DNA from: Paenibacillus sp. VTT E-133291
Lineage (GTDB): Bacteria > Bacillota > Bacilli > Paenibacillales > Paenibacillaceae
NCBI RefSeq assembly: GCF_002264395.1
Contig: NZ_NFVA01000058.1
Span: 1-45,828, forward strand
Reading direction: 5' to 3'
DNA length: 45,828 nucleotides
Under the pieces are notes generated by a model, which did not search any database, was not told where the DNA came from, and saw only the letters and a list, made by a program, of their open reading frames with translations. Positions 43,414-45,828 of this stretch are shown one piece after another. The position numbers were made by a program, and so were the translations under genes. Numbering within the stretch: the stretch's first letter is position 1; every line of letters begins with the position of its first letter.

Positions 43414-44727
43414 ATGGCCCGGGAAAGTTTTGACAAGGAGATTCAATTTCTTCGCATGCTCTCTTTAGCAGGGGGAGCTTACAGCAGACAACAATTCGCC
43501 GATCGTCTCGGCATTTCTGTACATACCTATGACAAAACGCTGCGCAACCTGAAGGGCATGGTAACCGTCTTACAACAAGACCTGCCTACAGAACAAGGAA
43601 CAGAACTCTCTGAGTGGCTCCGCTATAACTACTATGAATCTGCCGACCCGCTGCTCCTGTTCTTGTTCCGGGCGAAGTCGCTTAAGGAAACGGAGAGCAT
43701 CCGGCTTACTCTATCATTAACTGCGCTCCAGACTCAGGAGCTAACGGCTAAAGATCTACAGGATGTCTGCAGTGAGAAAATGCCAACCCATTATCCAATG
43801 CCCGATGAGAAGACCATCCGTGGAGATCTGAAATACCTTGAGGAAGTTGGCGTTATTCTTCGTGTAAACGAAGGGCGCCCTTATCGATACAAGGCTGCTA
43901 ACGATCTGATTGATCAATTATCCGACGATCAGCTCTTGGATCTTTACGACTATGTTGATGTCATCGCCAACACGCAGACTCCGTCTGTGCAAGGTTACCT
44001 GCTGCGCGACACCCTAAAAAAGGTCCTGCGGATGCGGGGTTATAACCTCGAAGCTACGGAAATTCATAGATACAAATATAATTATCATTCACGTATTCTT
44101 GATGAGGCACACCTATATACGATATTTGCAGCGATTCAGCAGCGAAAAAAAATAAAATTTCTATATTTATCCCCTAAAAAGGGAAAAAACTACGCCTCTC
44201 AGAATACCAATCCTCTCTTTGAGCGGGAAACAAGGGGCGTCACAGAAACCGTTCTTCCGCTCCGCGTCATCTATGACCTTCAATATGGGCGCTGGTATTT
44301 AATCGGACATAATTCACGTATGGGCATCATGAAATTCCGAATGGAGGGCCTTACTCAGATTGAAGAGGGCGACACTGTGGAAGAAGCAGAGTTTGCTCAG
44401 AAACTCAGCAATCTGGAAGAGCAGATGACAAACAGCTGGGTTATAGATACCACCCGTGCGATTAAAGTGGTGGCGAGATTTTATAACCCCAATCGTCCAG
44501 GTGTTAATTTCATTCGGGAGCGGGTTGAAGCACAGGGACAGTGGGGAGTAATTACGGAAGAGTCCGATTCTACATTCCTTTATGAGATCACAGTGAATGG
44601 TATTTATGAAATTAAGCCGTGGTTACGAAGCTTTGGTTCGAGCTGCGAGGTATTAGAACCCCCTTGGCTGCGTAAGCAATTCATCGCGGAGTGGAAGGAG
44701 ATTCACAGCTATTATGAATCCATTTGA
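43414..44727 (+). CDS. WYL-domain transcriptional regulator 1
   Basis: 437 residues. An N-terminal helix-turn-helix is seen in GAYSRQQFADRLGISVHTYDKTLRNLKGMV. A second wHTH-like region lies in the middle, and the WYL domain is at about 225-330 with KIKFLYLSPKKG and DLQYGRWYLIGHNSRMGIMKFRME. Followed by a WCX-type C-terminal extension. ATG after GGAGGAATATAA. WYL domains bind nucleic acid ligands in known cases, so it could sense damaged RNA or DNA and control the divergent repair operon. Overlaps the next gene by 14 bases. Confidence 0.88.
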   Translation: MARESFDKEIQFLRMLSLAGGAYSRQQFADRLGISVHTYDKTLRNLKGMVTVLQQDLPTEQGTELSEWLRYNYYESADPLLLFLFRAKSLKETESIRLTLSLTALQTQELTAKDLQDVCSEKMPTHYPMPDEKTIRGDLKYLEEVGVILRVNEGRPYRYKAANDLIDQLSDDQLLDLYDYVDVIANTQTPSVQGYLLRDTLKKVLRMRGYNLEATEIHRYKYNYHSRILDEAHLYTIFAAIQQRKKIKFLYLSPKKGKNYASQNTNPLFERETRGVTETVLPLRVIYDLQYGRWYLIGHNSRMGIMKFRMEGLTQIEEGDTVEEAEFAQKLSNLEEQMTNSWVIDTTRAIKVVARFYNPNRPGVNFIRERVEAQGQWGVITEESDSTFLYEITVNGIYEIKPWLRSFGSSCEVLEPPWLRKQFIAEWKEIHSYYESI

Positions 44728-45517
44728 GAAAATATTTAACTTTCAAATTAATTCCCGCCTCGACGAAGTGGGTTCATTAGCGCTGACCTCCCAGGAACGT
44801 TCTTGGCTAAAAACCATGTTAAAGCACCCGGCCTCAGAAGCAGCTTTTACACTAGACACCTTAAGTAAATTGAACTCCATATTGGAGACAGAACCGTCCA
44901 CAGAAGTGAAGGAAATTATTATGGAGAAAGCCAAAAGCAAAGAGCTGCAGGTCTATCATCCAATGCTACGTACACTCCGCCGTATAATCATGCAGAATCA
45001 AGCGATCCTTATTACTTTCCGTATTAAGCATGGAGGGCAACGAACTGACCAAGCCGGGTTCCCTCACAAGCTGGAATATAATTTGTATAAGCGGGAGTGG
45101 TATCTGCAATGGTACAGTACCCGGCAGCGTTCTCTTATGTCCACCAAACTAAAAAATATTGTTTCTGTCGAAGCAGCCCCCTTCCCCGCCAAACGGATTG
45201 AAGGCTTGAAAGCAAGGATAGCGGGCTTATTAGAGGATCAAAAAGAATGTGCATGTATTCAAGTCATACCAACCTTTAATACTGAGCTGTCACGAATTCT
45301 ATATGCCTTTTCCTGTTTTGATAAATCCGTGTCCTTTGATGAAAACTCGGGTATCTATCGCGTCAAAGTCATCTACATGAGAGACGACAGCGAATTTCTG
45401 TTGTCCAAAATCCGTTTTCTTGGCCTGCGCGTAAAAATCGTCGAGGGTGAGTATCTTAAACGGCGCATGCTGAAATCCGCAGCTATGGCGATTGATCGGT
45501 ATGGGGAAGGAAGATGA
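44714..45517 (+). CDS. WYL-domain regulator 2 (shorter, no obvious HTH)
   Basis: 267 residues. A helical N-terminal part (about 1-85) without a clear DNA-binding helix-turn-helix is followed by a WYL-like segment (IIMQNQAILITFRI ... YNLYKREWYLQWYSTRQRSLMSTKL) and a WCX-like C-terminal region. It overlaps the first WYL gene by 14 bases, so both are made together and may act as a heteromeric regulator of the divergent hen1-pnkp-rlaP operon. The lack of an HTH suggests it needs the first protein to contact DNA. Confidence 0.85.
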   Translation: MNPFEKIFNFQINSRLDEVGSLALTSQERSWLKTMLKHPASEAAFTLDTLSKLNSILETEPSTEVKEIIMEKAKSKELQVYHPMLRTLRRIIMQNQAILITFRIKHGGQRTDQAGFPHKLEYNLYKREWYLQWYSTRQRSLMSTKLKNIVSVEAAPFPAKRIEGLKARIAGLLEDQKECACIQVIPTFNTELSRILYAFSCFDKSVSFDENSGIYRVKVIYMRDDSEFLLSKIRFLGLRVKIVEGEYLKRRMLKSAAMAIDRYGEGR

Positions 45518-45550
45518 AGTTAATATTGAATGACCGCTTTGATTATCAAT

Positions 45551-45610
45551 TTCGATAGATTTTGACAATTTTTCTTAATTACTTAAGTCTTATAAAAAAA
45601 TTCTATCGAA
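45551..45610. repeat. inverted repeat TTCGATAGA / TCTATCGAA
   Basis: Nine-base perfect arms at 45551-45559 and 45602-45610 enclose an AT-rich stretch with TTGACA (45562-45567). A third TATCGAA is found at 45635-45641. It lies between the WYL operon and the transposase remnant. It could be a regulator site or a relic of the insertion. The rest of the gap 45518-45734 shows nothing recognisable. Confidence 0.35.
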
Positions 45611-45734
45611 CAAATGGAGTTTAAGTCGAATGGTTAGACCTTTTATCGAATAAGCAGACAGAAGAAAGACATCCCGCCTTGTTGGAGAGATTGTCGTTCA
45701 CCACCAATATATCAATATAAAGGGGATTTTCCGT

Positions 45735-45828
45735 TCATAGGATAAAGCTTGCGCCAGGATGCTTCGCGTAAGCCCTTTTCAACGTATCCATCACGAGGTT
45801 ATTGTTGTTGGAATGGCTTAATACCCAT
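45735..45828 (-). pseudogene. IS3-family transposase fragment (truncated)
   Basis: Minus-strand translation gives LSHSNNNNLVMDTLKRAY followed by AKHPGASFIL and a TGA at 45735-45737. The string LSHSNNNxLVxxT and xNPGAxPLxHSDRG are typical of IS3-group integrase cores, just before the second catalytic Asp. Here the frame stops before the HSDRG motif, so the element is broken at this end; the upstream part is outside the window. Confidence 0.75.

Noticed and set aside
1..45828. CRISPR array, complete prophage or plasmid origin
   Set aside because: No regularly spaced repeats, phage structural genes or replication genes were seen anywhere in the window.

Overview
The window looks like chromosome from a Paenibacillus-type, spore-forming Bacillota. 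The signs are an SLH-anchored surface nucleotidase, strong AGGAGG-type ribosome binding sites, frequent GTG/TTG starts, a collagen-like protein of Bacillales type, PrsW and ECF sigma families, and compact intrinsic terminators. All functional calls rest on reading motifs by eye. No database search was possible.

Layout. (1) 1-5770: the edge of a tRNA-Leu gene, a giant secreted nucleotidase of YfkN type carried on SLH domains, and two small uncharacterised genes. (2) 5842-19635: a single 14 kb minus-strand operon that I read as a hybrid biosynthetic cluster. Its first half encodes RiPP machinery: a radical SAM/SPASM maturase, an M50 membrane protease and an ABC transporter (FtsX-type permease plus ATPase). 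This is followed by a stand-alone reducing type II polyketide/fatty-acid set: ACP, hotdog thioesterase, a ketosynthase-like protein lacking the catalytic Cys/His residues (chain-length-factor-like), ketoreductase, a second SDR, class III aminotransferase, and a BtrH_N/DUF4872-like candidate acyltransferase. After these come three tiny paralogous precursor peptides ending in TPG[W/F]G[S/T]xxCC, then a phosphopantetheinyl transferase, a FabZ-type dehydratase and a fully catalytic ketosynthase. No enoyl reductase is present, so a polyene-like, possibly aminated, acyl chain is the expected carbon product. The working hypothesis is a ribosomal peptide crosslinked by the radical SAM enzyme and acylated with a type II PKS chain.

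(3) 19938-25515: a YdjC-type deacetylase with a GPH sugar symporter, and an MsbA-like ABC exporter with a zinc ribbon plus its DUF1854 partner. (4) 25735-28627: guanine deaminase and an NCS2 purine permease behind a promoter framed by a 16-bp inverted repeat. (5) 28628-33821: a YgbA_NO-family protein, an ECF sigma/anti-sigma pair, a prolyl 4-hydroxylase-like oxygenase, a DHA2 drug exporter divergent from a MarR regulator across a 44-bp perfect palindrome, and a short collagen-like protein. (6) 33844-38276: a protein with two cNMP-binding domains fused to a PrsW protease, a coiled-coil membrane-anchored protein, a Crp/Fnr regulator and an HSL-family esterase.

(7) 38514-45517: an RNA-repair island of Pnkp (kinase-phosphatase-ligase), Hen1 (3'-terminal ribose 2'-O-methyltransferase) and an RlaP-like nucleotidyltransferase, divergent from two WYL-domain regulators. 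The last 94 bases hold a truncated IS3-family transposase fragment. The two regions most worth following up are the RiPP/type II PKS hybrid cluster and the Hen1-Pnkp-RlaP-WYL locus.
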